Below are positions 10,170 to 22,239 of a stretch of 64,000 bases of DNA, one piece after another (the stretch's first letter is position 1; every line of letters begins with the position of its first letter). Origin of the DNA: Epiperipatus broadwayi (taxonomy: Eukaryota > Onychophora > Udeonychophora > Euonychophora > Peripatidae); contig JAQFVV010012402.1 in the NCBI GenBank assembly GCA_028023455.1, forward strand, positions 13,324,483 through 13,388,482. The letters are read 5' to 3'. The position numbers were made by a program, and so were the translations under genes. The notes under the pieces are model-generated. The model was not told where the DNA came from. It searched no databases and saw only the letters and a program-made list of their open reading frames with translations.

Positions 10170-13100
10170 ATATGCACAGTAATTATTTGTTGCCTAGATA
10201 ATATATATTTATATATTTTTAGTATACAGGTTGAAGTATGAATTAAAAACCTAATGTTAAGAATGGGAAGTAATCTTTGGAGAGTTTTTTTTCAAAGAAA
10301 TTATAAAAAAGTAAAACAAAACTAAGAAAAAAATGATGATAGCTATTACAAAATGCTGATTATAAATGACTGAAATTTGACTTTGAAATTCTCTCTGTTC
10401 AGCCTTTGCTAGATGAAAATACAGCATTGGTTATGGAAACTAATGGAAGTAGCTTTAATAATTTGCAATACTTATTAGAAAGTAAAAAAAAAAAATCATA
10501 AAATATTAACAAATGTAAAACAAATTTCTGTATTTAGGTTGGAAGGAAGTTGTGGTGTTTGCGCATTCAAATGGAGGTTGAGGATAACATTACCACACAA
10601 ATAACCAAAGTTATTTATTTTTTTCAGTTTTATTCAGCTGCAAATTGATCAAAGAATTTTCAACTTTTGAGTCTGCCATTGCTCTAAATCCAGTATTATT
10701 AAAATCCAAAATAACTTAATTAAAACAAAATAAAAAAAACATTATTTCATTATAACATGTCAGCATCAACTTTCATTTTTATTTTAATTGAAGAAATTGA
10801 ACATTCAAACAATTGGTTAACTTTTTTGATGCCAGAGTTCGTAAACTAACTACAAGCCAAATATTTTAAAATTAATATATTCCATTAAGCATAAGGACAC
10901 TAATACTTGTAGAGCATTTGTGATAAATTCCAAGTTCACCGGATTATTTCCAATTAAGGAAATTAATAACAAAAACAAATTATAATGTATTCAAGACTTT
11001 TTTTTATATTGGAAGAGAGAAATATATAAATTTGATATTTGAATATTGATGGAAAAAAGAAACCATTACTAAAATCACTAAAATGTATGGAAAATCAATT
11101 ACTAAAATCACTAAGATGGATGGAATATCCCCACAATGGCATAAGAAATCAATTAAAAATGGAAAATCTTTTGATACCAAACAAAATCACACACCAACAG
11201 ATGTCACTTATTATGATGCTATTTGGTTGCAATTCATGATGTTTTTATTTTTTCGAATGGTAGATATATAATTCTGGTGACTAGAAAAAATATTTAAAAA
11301 TTTAATAAATGAAAATGCTATTGAAGCATTCATAATTCTGCTAAAACTTGGCATATGCGATAAATGCCTACAAAGAAATATAAAATTTTTGTGACAATCC
11401 AGCATTTTATCAAATTTCTTTTTTTTTTTTTTGCAAAAAATATAATCATTAATATTTATGATAGCCAACCTGATTTGCAATTACAGAGCAATGAATTTGA
11501 AAAAGAGAAAAATATCATCTCATTATGAAGCCTAAGAATTGATCATTTCCTCGTCATGAAGCTTAAGAATCAACTGATATTTTTTTTCAATTTGATTGAT
11601 GTTCTAATATGGTATAGATATGGTATAAACTTCTTAATTTATGCTATAGGAAAACACAGAAGAAAAAAACTACTTGTGTAAGTCATAATGTAAATCAAAT
11701 CATGTGACATCTGACTTGATTTTTTTTTTGTAATTGTAAGTCATAATGTATTTTGACTATTGCAACCATCAACACTTGTGGAATCACACTTAGGAAATAA
11801 TTGGTAAGGATAAATAGATAAAACCTTATATATATACTAGACAGTATTATTTAACTATATATAAATGTTCTAGTGAAGACTAGAAATATTTATCAAGATA
11901 AACACTTATTATATATGAACTTAAACAAAGAACATATTTTATAAGCACAACGCCTGCCTCACTCAAGGTACTACCATTTTGATAAAATGTAAGATTATTT
12001 TTAAAAAAAAAACAACGAAGTTATTAGTTATATATTAATAACTTAAACAATCATTTCTAGAATACACAGTAAAATAAGTATTGTTTTCCAATGACGGCTA
12101 TATAGTATTTTTTTCTTTATGCCATAAAATTTCAGGCATATTTTTTCTGAACACATGAAAATATCATTTCAGCAAATGATATTAATTGTTGTGCTTTCAC
12201 AAAATATAAAAATAGTTAACCCACCTCTAGCTTCCAAAATATCTTCTCATTTGCATGAACCAAGAATTTCAGCCATTGATAATCTTTTTGTTCACATAGT
12301 TATATTGATTTAATATTTGTTTTGCTCACATATCTGTATTGATTTATAAGTGTTCTTTTTCTATTATCATAAATGTATTCATCTTAAATTTGACATTGTC
12401 TCTATCAACATAGATTTGTATAAATATTCAGTAAGAGAAATTTGAGTCTACTTGCCTTATCTTCATTGGCTTAACATGTTTTTTTTTTCTTTCTATAGAT
12501 GCATTCTCTTATTATTTGTTTTTAAAACTGCAATTCTGTTCAGCTGGATTAGTTTCAGACATACTTTGAATATGGTCTTTTTATTATAATTAATCCCATT
12601 TTTTTGTTTAACCAAACTCTGATATATATTATCTTCTGCTATTTAGCTTTGTAGGTTTAGTTTATTGCTAGAGTAAATAAACTCATTCCATTATTTATCA
12701 AGTTATCTAAACCTATTATTATCCATTCTAGATATGGTCTTCACATACATGATGTTTTATGATTTATGAATTACTCATTGATCCAGTTCAATTCCACCTT
12801 AAATTTATAATATCATTGCATGGATATAATTTATTGAGCACTTTAAATGCAAACATCTCAAGAAAATTGTAAATGGACAGTATTTAGCAATATATCACTT
12901 AATACCCATAACAAAAAAAATGTGAATCACAATATTCATAGGAATTATCTTGAGAAACTGAATTATAATACAGACATATCTCAATTTTGGATGCATGTTT
13001 TCTGATGTTCTGCTTTTTCACTTACTATAAATTATAATCTTTTTTTAAAATTACATTTATATGCTTTACTCTTTTGTTTGATTTCATTTAACCTTCTACT

Positions 13101-13715
13101 ATCCAATCATATATCATCTTTTTCAATCATGCTTTGAAAAGAAATCATTCTGCAATATTTTTTGAAATTGTTCACTTACATTCATTAATGTACATATTAT
13201 TAATACTGTACAATATTTATTTCTCGATTATATAGTAAACAATTCATAGTTATTTTTATGTCAACAGTATATGTTATACTATAAGGTTATTGTCGTAATT
13301 ATAAAACACATATAAGTTAAGAATCTAGATTTACATATACAAGAATAAAATTATTTTCAAAATAAGATTTAATTTTGTTTAGTTTTGTCTACTAAACAAT
13401 ATTTATTATGTTCTTTATTTTTATTCCCATTTTTAGTATTTAGGTTTTACATCCATCTACATGTATTATGTAATTAGTTATTTAGCTCTTTATATACTTT
13501 TATTTAATTTATTTTAATTTTAAGTCTGTCTATCTAGACAAAATTTTTTCAATCAATTTTTACCCATTTCCTAATTTCTGATGTAACTGAAATTTGCATA
13601 CATATGTATTCCCAATGAGAATATTTTTTTTTTAGAATTTGCAAACAATTATATCAAAAAAATAGTGAACAATTTTTAAGTTTTAATTTTATATATAATG
13701 TTCCATAATAGTATT
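10170..13715. other. Intronic AT-rich sequence, little recognised
   Basis: Nothing supportable apart from a short local duplication (ccattactaaaatcac at about 11063 echoed at 11098) and a segment at about 11690-11740 whose 'aaatcatgtgacatctgac' faintly resembles sequence at 44150-44180. Many A and T homopolymers are present. Confidence 0.45.
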
Positions 13716-13723
13716 GTTTAATG

Positions 13724-14203
13724 CAGGGATGGGCAAATAGTGGCCAAGGGCCACATGCAGCCCGCTAAGAGTTTTTATGCGGCCCACCAAGACAATCAGA
13801 AAAATCCTCCTTGAACTGAGATTTCCTTTCCATGTGCAATCAAAGATTCATCTCGTATTTTCCAGTAGAATGGCCATGTCAATACACATGCACAGTGATA
13901 CTGTGTGCAGTGCTTTTCCAGTTATCTGGTTAATTTCAATTTTGTCTTTGCATTAGCAAATATACTTTTCTGAAACCATGAATCCTCCAAAAAAAATGTA
14001 AAATCAGTGATAAATGTCGTGTGTTAATGAAGAATGGACAAACAAATATTTTCTTGGTAATACAGGGAATAAAACAGTGTGTTTATTGTGTCGTGAAAAA
14101 AAAAGTGCAGCCCTTCGCTAATCTTTGCTTCCGCAAAGTGGCCCCTGATGCAGCCCTCCACCAACCTCTGCGGCCCTCGAGCCAAAATAATTGACCACCC
14201 CTG
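13724..14203 (+). mobile_element. Non-autonomous hAT transposon (ZBED/BED-finger type)
   Basis: A 480-bp element beginning CAGGGATGGGCAAA and ending with the complement of CAGGGGTGGTCAA, the classic hAT inverted-terminal pattern. It is flanked by an 8-bp target duplication, gtttaatg (13716-13723) and gtctaatg (14204-14211), with one mismatch. Subterminal parts are rich in GGCC and GGCCC. Around 13978-14100 the + strand reads pieces such as 'ISDKCRV', 'NEEWTNKYF' and 'NKTVCLLC', the start of the BED zinc finger of transposases related to ZBED, SCAND3 and GTF2IRD2 proteins, with stops and a frameshift. The rest of the transposase is deleted, so it would need a helper. Confidence 0.88.
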
Positions 14204-14211
14204 GTCTAATG

Positions 14212-16480
14212 GCATCCCTTGTAATTTAAAACTATCATGATTGGTTAAAAACTGAGTCAGCTGACTTTTTTTCATTACACACTTATTTAACTTGCTCTAT
14301 TTTTTTAGTTTTTCTGTCTAGATAAAATTTGATTAAAAAAAATACAGCTCATTTTAAGTAGTTCAATGTTACTTATATAAAACTAAAAAGGAGAAAATAA
14401 AAAATAAAAATAATTTTTTTTTATTAAAGAAATGCTTTTATTTACAACTACCGGGTTTTAAGTATGAGCATCTCACATTTATGAAAGCTGAATCATGCTT
14501 ATGTATCTACTATATTTTAGTATATTTATGTGCATAAAACATTTCTTTAATTTTTTTATTTTATTTTATTTATTAGACAATAAATTTGCTAACTAGATAA
14601 AGGCTATGCTTTAACATTCATCTATTTTTTAATTTCTGTAATATTCTGCTCCCTACCTTACTGAAAGACTAATATGTGACCATTTGAACTTTCTTTGACA
14701 TATCATAGGTTCAACGATAAAAAGTTGCATCACTGTTCTGCTATTCAAGAGATCATCTTCTCTTCAAGGAATTAAAAATTGAGGGTAATATAGTCAATCA
14801 ATATTTGATGTAGTCAAATTAAACCATTTTTTATCAACACTGCAACAGCTTATATTTTAGCATATGTATTTAGTTTTAACTATATTGCTCAAAAACAGGA
14901 ATATTTCATTAAAAAAAAGTAAACAATTGTCCAATTCTCTTCTACCAATGAATCATATTCCTCAGGAATCAATGTTAGTTTCATTACCTTTTTTTAATAG
15001 ATGTAAATTCTTTAAATAATCAACCAGAGCTAATCAGTGATGACTTCCATCTTCCTTCGTATTCCTTAGTAATCACTGTTAGTTTAAGAACCTTTTGCTA
15101 TAAACATAGATTGTCCATCTTTCTTATATTGAAATAACAGTTTCCTTTGTTAGTTATATATTTTCTTAATTTTTGGAGATATATATAATTGTCATCAACA
15201 TATATAAAAAGTTTTAGAATAAAATTCATCATCATTAGCAACCATCCATAAATGAATATAGCCATTATATTTCCTTAAATTTAAAAAAGAGAATGACAAG
15301 GGGCAAAAAATAGTTGAATTTTATGAGCATTAAATAAAGAACAAAAAAAGAATTGGAATCAGAATTGCTGTACATATAATTAAAGAATGAAAATGTGTTG
15401 CACAAACTGATAATTTTATTGCCATAAGATATGCAGAGAGACAACTAATAGCATGATAATATCCTGATGAACAAATCCTAAAGGTAATTGAAAACAATAA
15501 GATAAAAAATAAATAAAAGGGAGATAAGAGAAGAGGCAAAAAGAATAGTTAGAAAAGTTTGTTTGAATAATTAGTTAAAACTTGTAAAACAGCAGCAGAA
15601 CAGTGTTAGTTTAAAAAATAAACAAACAACATATTGTTAATAAAAAGAACAAAACTAGTTTCAAATCCAAAAAATAGAAAAATTGTACAAATTCGAGAGA
15701 AAATAGTGCAGTAAAAAAATATGTTTTTAAGAAAAGTTTTCTATGACAATTATTATTTAACACAAATATCTTAATACTGCAACTTGTTCGTGATAAATTG
15801 ATTTAACTTAATTTTTTCAAAAAGATTATTTGAATGGATTCAAAAAGATTTTTTTTCAGCTCTGTTGTGAATTTATTAAATAAAATAACAATCAGATGAT
15901 TAGTCATTTGATAGATCATATGATGGTCTAATTACCAAAATGGTTTAATTATCAAAACTGATAGGTTAAACCTCAGGAACTTTCAGTTCTGGATTCCTTC
16001 ATTGTATCTCTGTAGTATATCATAAAGTGCCCAAATTTATTTATATTAATGATGTTTAAAGTGAAAATAATATAAATGTAATTAATTGTCTTGTACTATA
16101 TAGTCTTAAATGTGAATTTTAATCTATTTAGTTAGAGTAAATTTCTTCATAATGACTAGAAATATTAGTTATACATATTCATTCATAATGGCATTTGATT
16201 AGATGTGTTTGAATCAAATTTTTAAAAGTATTAAATTTATATATTTATTTACTCTTATTAATAGTAATCCATTATTATCTGTGTACTCATGATCTCTAGT
16301 TTCAATAATCTACAGTTTGAAAAAAATAAAAAAATAAATTATAATTTTGTTATGCATAAATTTTGAAAATTTGTCTCCATAAGTTGCATCATAAATCTTC
16401 TCTCATCAGGCATCTCATGCACACAGTGAAGTGATTTCTATTGCAGAGTCAGCATTATTTTTACTGTCAATATAAACTGT
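14212..16480. other. Intronic AT-rich sequence, no feature recognised
   Basis: No coding signal, tRNA or repeat family was identified. Short open stretches on either strand look like composition artefacts. Confidence 0.45.
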
Positions 16481-16483
16481 TTT

Positions 16484-16578
16484 TTTCATGTGTCATAGCA
16501 TCGTCCGGGAAGCGAACCCGGTAACCCGGGACAACTGCTTGTAAGGCAGCTGTGCTGACCACTCGACCACCAGTGCTT
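16484..16578 (-). repeat. Short tRNA-Val-like retroposon, copy 1
   Basis: On the minus strand this is tRNA-shaped. There is a D-arm with 'TGGTCGAGTGG', an anticodon stem-loop GCTGC-CTTACAA-GCAGT giving anticodon TAC, and a perfect five-pair T-stem (CCGGG/CCCGG) with loop TTCGCTT. The acceptor stem pairs poorly, so it is not a normal tRNA gene. After the tRNA part come 'tatgacacatg' and an A run. The second copy at 61.8 kb has the same tail, so this is a tRNA-derived retroposon rather than a gene. Confidence 0.65.
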
Positions 16579-16589
16579 GACTTGTTTTA

Positions 16590-19500
16590 AATGACCACTT
16601 AGCACAAAGTAGAAGTTTATGAAGTGTTTCTTTTATGAAAATAATTACTTTTGCAGTTAAATAAAAAAAAAGGCATATACTGAGAAAGAAATTAAATGAG
16701 AGAAAACATTCACATACATTTGCCTTGATTTAAGACAAAACACTGGAATTAACTTTACAATTTTTAATATACCAAAAATAAATAAAAGTTATAACTAGTT
16801 TTTGGCATGACTGCCATACTGAGTAACAATTTACAGTTACAGTTGCTATTTAAAATAGCAGTCAGGATGTAATCTGTCTATAGTTTTTATTTATTTATTG
16901 GTATAATAAATATTATAGACTTGATTCTAGTGAACTGTTTTTTTTATTATTTTTTAATATATGTACGTGAATATGCTCTCTCTCTCTCTCTGATTTTATT
17001 ACTGTACTGTTTTTTCTTAATTATATTATAATAATAATTTTGATGACTCAGTGTGCATAATTTTAAATTATGTCATAAGTATATGTATATGTTTGTGATT
17101 AGCAGTTATATGTATGCAATGAGTATTGCTTCCGTTTAATAATTATATCTTTTTAATACTCTATAAGTTCTCTCAATTTTTGTGTCATAAAAAATGACAA
17201 AATCAAGCATTTACATATTAACTTTTTTCCCATAAAAATGCCAATCATTTATTTATTTTAGCTGATCAGTGAATGTTAATCTGTTTCCGAAAGCTCTAAT
17301 AATATTTTCTTGAATTGCTATATTTTTTATCCTATGGAGCGCATTACAAAGAAGTCTTTTGCTACCATAGCATAACAATAGTTCAAAGACATTGGTAGTA
17401 GCTTATGCCATATTTTTACTCTCATGGAAGTAATTACTAAAATTCACAAACTATGCTGGTAATAGAGTGATAAAGGTTCAAAGATATTTGTAATAGTTCA
17501 TATAGTATTTTTTGCATGCTGTGAACAATTTATTCAATATAGATTTGCTATTGTCATTAATCTATTATTAAAAATATTTTCATTAAAGTTATCATATATA
17601 GTATGGTAAGAAGAATATTTCAGCCTAATCTTTTTTTATATTGTGTATATTCATATAATAATCTATATCTTATAGAACTGTTTTAATTTCAAAATTAGCA
17701 AATCTATCAATAAATCTTGCTTAATTGATTCTTTATTGATATGTTTATTTATATCTTAATTTTGTTGCTAAAGAAATAATAAAAATAAGAAGACCAAAAT
17801 TCAAGGATAAGTTTAAATACCAAAATTAAAATCTGAATTTGGCATTTCAATTCAGATTAATATCTTGATTAACAGGTTGTAAAGAAACAAAAAAAAAAAA
17901 AAAACAAAGCACAGAAATCAACTGGTTTTAATGATTAAATAATTTATTGAAAAGCTCATATGAAACATCATTAAATTATATAAAATCTATGCTTTCATTT
18001 AAAACATTAGTTTTGTTTGTATTTTGATTCATATTAAGTTGCTATCCTTATCTCATTTCACTATGTGCTATTGGTATATATGTTAATTATATATTGTACC
18101 ATCTTAGATTAGGTTCAAATCTGAAATTATTGTATTTAAAAAAAAGTTTTTTATATAGATTTATTTATTATCAATTGTTTTGAATGGATTAAGTGATTTA
18201 CATTATTAATAAAGTATTATTGGTAATATAGTAGAATATAAGATAATATGACATTATTGATTTTTTTTTAACTAATAATATATTAGATTGTATATTGTAA
18301 AATAGTTGATATTTTATTATTTAAAAAAAGATTGGATATGTTAAAATATGTATTAATAGATTAATGTTTTATCTATTTATATTTTATTTTACTGCATGCA
18401 TTTAATAATCAACACATAAACATAAATGAACAAATAGTAAATTATTATGACATGTGTATGCAGGTACACATACATGTTTGTTTATGCAATTAAATTTTTT
18501 TTAGATTATACATATTTAAAGGTATTATTATTTTATATAATTATTTTTAATAGTTAATTAAAATGTATAATATTTGATATTGAATGTGCAAGTTTTATTT
18601 AAGTTATGATTTTAAAATTGTAAATTCATTGTATTATTGTTTTTTATTTTTAAAACATCTTACTTAAAAGACTTAACCAGAGAAAGCATTTCAAATATCT
18701 CTGTCAGGAACCCTCTCCCCACCTCTGACCAATGGTTTTGTGCTTTGGCACTTCCAGAGAGGCACTAGGATAGCTTGAGATCTTATTTAAAAGTTTAGGG
18801 AAATATTTTTATTCTGGAATGTAAGCTGCATTTAATTTAAGAGAACTTTTTATTAAGTAGAATTTGACTACTTGTAGCTAAAAATTGTTGAGTCCAGTAA
18901 ATCTAAAGAAATAGTAACTAAGTTGATGACATCAGTATTTCATCATGGGGAAAATGATATAAAATTTTGCCTCTCCAGTAAGCAAAATTTCAGTGTTATA
19001 TATCAAAATGTAATTGTTAATTTGAAATGTAATAATGGGGGGGCTGAATAAAAAAAAATGTTTGCTCTAAAGAACATATTTTTTTTTTTGGTATCTGGAA
19101 TATTTGGAAATAAAATTATCTCAAAGCAAAATATAATAAAATCAAAGAAATGTGCAATGCTCTCTGTGATGAAATTTAAGTATAGATTTTGTACCATAGA
19201 ATAAATAGAATAGATATAAAATAAAAATAGATAATCATTTGATTTACCAAAGTGATTTAAGTTGCCCAAAAGGATAATGTTTATTTTCATATAATATTGA
19301 AAAATTTAAATATTATAGTCTAACGTTTTAATAATGTAGCTTTATTAAACTGAAGAGTAATTAGATATGATTTGTCAATTGTGTTTGAATAAGCATCAAA
19401 TAGGAATCTATCATTTTTATATATTGTGATATTATTGGATATTATAAATTTTAATGTTATCTAATAAGATGATTTTCTTTTATGATATTATAAGTTGGTG

Positions 19501-19780
19501 AAAATGGAAAGATATGTTGGGTTAATTGATTTTGTATTATTATTGAGTATTTAGTCTTATTATAATTGAATTAATTAATAAGAGCATATTGGTATTAGTG
19601 GAATAGTATGGCTAAGTTAACATTTATTTGATTTAGTTGTAATTAGAAATCAATTATTGAGTTATATATTTAAGTAGATGTCATTGATATTGTAAATTTT
19701 TAGGGCATATTAAATTATTATTTCATCCATCCACGAATTATTTCATTTAAATATAAATATGTTTGACTTTTGATATACGT
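16590..19780. other. Intronic AT-rich sequence, little recognised
   Basis: It contains a (TC)n microsatellite at about 16977-16992 and a weak direct repeat pair at about 17385 and 17475 (caaagacattggtagtag against caaagatatttgtaatag). Otherwise it is low-complexity AT-rich DNA with no coding signal. Confidence 0.45.
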
Positions 19781-19785
19781 TTGGG

Positions 19786-19997
19786 TACTTTGGTATTAAC
19801 TTTGCTATGACATACTACACCGAAAGCATACTACTTTAATCTTCCGATCTTTAAGATAATGTCTGCAAGTGATTTGTGAACAAACTTAATCGATAAAGTT
19901 TGCCCGCAGGCCACGTGGAGAAGTTATCTTAAAGATCGGAAGATTAGAGTAGTATGCCTTCAGGGTAGTACGTCATAGCATAGTTAATACTAAAGTA
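19786..19997. mobile_element. MITE with about 70-bp inverted termini
   Basis: A 212-bp element with inverted ends of about 70 bp each (19788-19858 and 19926-19995). The left end reads 'ctttggtattaactttgc' and the right end is its near complement; both arms share 'cttccgatctttaagata'. A TA occurs at each border, consistent with a TA target duplication as in Tc1/mariner-type MITEs, but a different superfamily is possible. The centre contains 'gcccgcaggccacgtgg', GC-rich for this region. There is no coding capacity. Confidence 0.7.
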
Positions 19998-19999
19998 CC

Positions 20000-20640
20000 T
20001 AAGGATGTATTATTATAAACAATGTTTTGTTTCATAAGGAATATTAAGATTTATGTAATTGTTTGTCATATTATAAGTGGATTATATGATAGGCATAGAT
20101 CGTTATTTATAAAATAATGATATTTGATTTTATTCTTTACCTTTAATCTATTGCAAAATGCTCACATTTTAAGGTAGTTGGAAATAATGATTTTGCTTGT
20201 TATCTATTCATTCTAAATGTTATTTGAATTCATAAGACTACAACAAAGATTATTATCATTGTTTTATTGCATTAAGTGTTAGATTGCTATTCATTGATTG
20301 ATTGATATTCACTTTCATTTAGTTTATTCATTTTATCCTGTATGATGCTACAATTCATGGACATTAATAAATTTGAAGTATTCTTCCTTGATTTGTATTT
20401 TTATTTTGTTGTAAATGGTAATCAATAATTAGATTATGACTAAGGATGTATGACCCATATTTTTATTCAATTACAAATGGTGGCCAATGATTCAGTTTTA
20501 TTTTCATTTTAGATTATATTAAAGTTTTGATTTTCTATGGTCATCATTTTTATTCAGTTACAAATAGTTCCCAAATCTATGGGGCATTAAAAGAAGGGCA
20601 TGCCCTCATTTTTATTCTTTACATTATATATATCTAATAC
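20000..20640. other. Intronic AT-rich sequence, nothing recognised
   Basis: No gene or repeat family is supported. There are local similarities around 'tttttattcaattacaaatg' (about 20460 and 20550), probably a small decayed duplication. Confidence 0.4.
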
Positions 20641-21500
20641 AAGTAAAATATCCATTAATTAAAAAATAATGTAATAACAATATAAATAATAAATACAAGA
20701 GTAATTAGATATAAATATACAGTCTTTTAATATGCAGAAGTACTTTCAGTTAATTTCTTAACCCTCCTTAACAGCTGTTAAATTTAAAAAACATAACAGA
20801 AGCAAACATCATCAACTCAAATTCCATGAATCCCGAATTTTAATGTTAGCAACTTGTCTATTATATTCATTTTATTTCTATTTATTAAAATTACCTCTTT
20901 AATTTTTCTTTTTTTATGATTTCTCTCTTCATGAAGAATCTTAACACTTTCAAGATCAAACTTAAATTTATATTTACATGTCCTTTCATGATCCAAGAAA
21001 ACTGAAACAGTCATTAAATCATTATTATTTATACTTTTTGAATGCTTACATAACATAACAATTCATGCTTCTTTTATATTTTCTTAATGCTGTGCCTTGT
21101 TTCATCTATATATGAATTGTTAAGCATATGAAAAGTATAAATAATAATGATTTAATGACTGTTTTAGTTTTCTTGGATCATGAAAGGACATGTAAATATA
21201 AATTTAAGTTTGATCTTGAAAGTGTTAAGATTCTTCATGAAGAGAGAAACCATAATAAAAGAACAATTAAGGAGGCAATTTTAATGAATAGAAATAAAAT
21301 GAACAAGCTGCTAACATCAAAATTTAGGATTCATGGGATTTGAGTTAATGATGTTTTCTTCTGTTGTTTTTTAAATTTAACAGCAATTGAGGAGAGTTGA
21401 GTAAGTAACTGAAGGTACTTCTGTGGATTAAAAGACTGTATATTTATATTTAATTACCATTGTATTTATTATTTATGTTGTTATTAAATATATATATAAA
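20640..21500. mobile_element. Inverted pair of Penelope-like 3' ends (GIY-YIG remnants)
   Basis: Two arms of about 370-420 bp (20640-21060 and 21125-21500) are inverted copies separated by about 65 bp. Each encodes a related short open reading frame, 79 codons on the minus strand (20817-21056) and 71 on the plus strand (21128-21343), with 'FKFDLESVKILHEERNH' and '(K)KR.IKE'. This matches the end of Penelope-like element proteins, where the GIY-YIG nuclease region runs F-D-F-x-x-V-K-I-L-x-x-E-x-x-x-x-K-R-x-x-x-E. The catalytic GIY-YIG part itself is missing. Inverted partial copies are common for this class. The assignment rests on pattern memory. Confidence 0.6.
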
Positions 21501-21724
21501 TAGTACTAAAGTCATTATATATACTTCAATAAATTATTATAATTTTTTTTTCATTTATTATAATCCAGATTTATTCAGGTTTTTTTTTAAACAAAACAAA
21601 AATTGAAAGACTTATTCCTGAGGAAAAGTTTGAATACCAGAAGTACAGAGCGAAAATTGTAACTCATGGATCTTAACTATACTAAATCATGTAAGCAGCT
21701 ATCTAATTACTTTTAGTTGTATTT

Positions 21725-22235
21725 TTATATTGGATTATTTCCATCATCTAATATGAGTATTGAATGTTTTTAGAAAATTTTAAATTTATTTACATATTCC
21801 AAATACATTCAATTGTTAGTAATAGCACACAAGTTAGTGTATGCACAACATATCGAGAGGTATTATTCTCCCCTCTTATTCAAGTGTTGCTGTCCTGACC
21901 AGTGACAAAACTAATGTGGGAATCAACCTTAGATTCTTTGAGGATTGAATTTTAAAGTAACTCTCTAATCTACTGAGACATCCTGCCAAAGGGTTCAGTT
22001 GGTTAGAGCATGTTCGAATCCCATGCTAATACTGTCACTGGTCAGGCCAGCAATGCCTGAAGAAGAGGGGAGAATAATATTTCTTGAAACATTGTGCATA
22101 TACTAACCTGTTTGATGTGCTATTACTAACAGTTGAATGTATTTGGAATATTCAAATAAAGTTAATTTTTTCTAAAGACATTCAATACTCATATTAGATG
22201 ATGGAAATAATCCAGTATTAAAATACAACTAAAAC
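21725..22235. mobile_element. Foldback derivative of a Penelope-like repeat (family P)
   Basis: Inverted arms at 21725-21960 and 21965-22235. Each arm runs from a unique part with 'actgtcactggtcagg', through a hammerhead-like relic (cctgaagaagaggggagaat, then cttgaaaca), to 'gttgaatgtatttggaat' and 'ccatcatctaatatgag'. The same arm sequence flanks 63222-63985, where a Penelope-like coding remnant lies between the arms. The right half carries a tRNA-like A box ('gggttcagttggttagagc') and B box ('gttcgaatccc'). Confidence 0.6.
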
Positions 22236-22239
22236 ACCA

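Noticed and set aside
16497-16578. Functional tRNA-Val gene on the minus strand
   Set aside because: The T-arm and anticodon arm are good, but the acceptor stem pairs poorly and the 61.8 kb copy shares the non-tRNA tail and A-run, which indicates a retroposon.
17385-17530. Tandem gene or element duplication
   Set aside because: The two blocks share only about 45 diverged bases with no boundaries, consistent with an ancient local duplication of no clear identity.
21128-21343. 71-codon open frame as a host gene
   Set aside because: It is one half of an inverted pair with the 79-codon frame at 20817-21056 and resembles Penelope-like C-termini, so it is annotated as element remnant.
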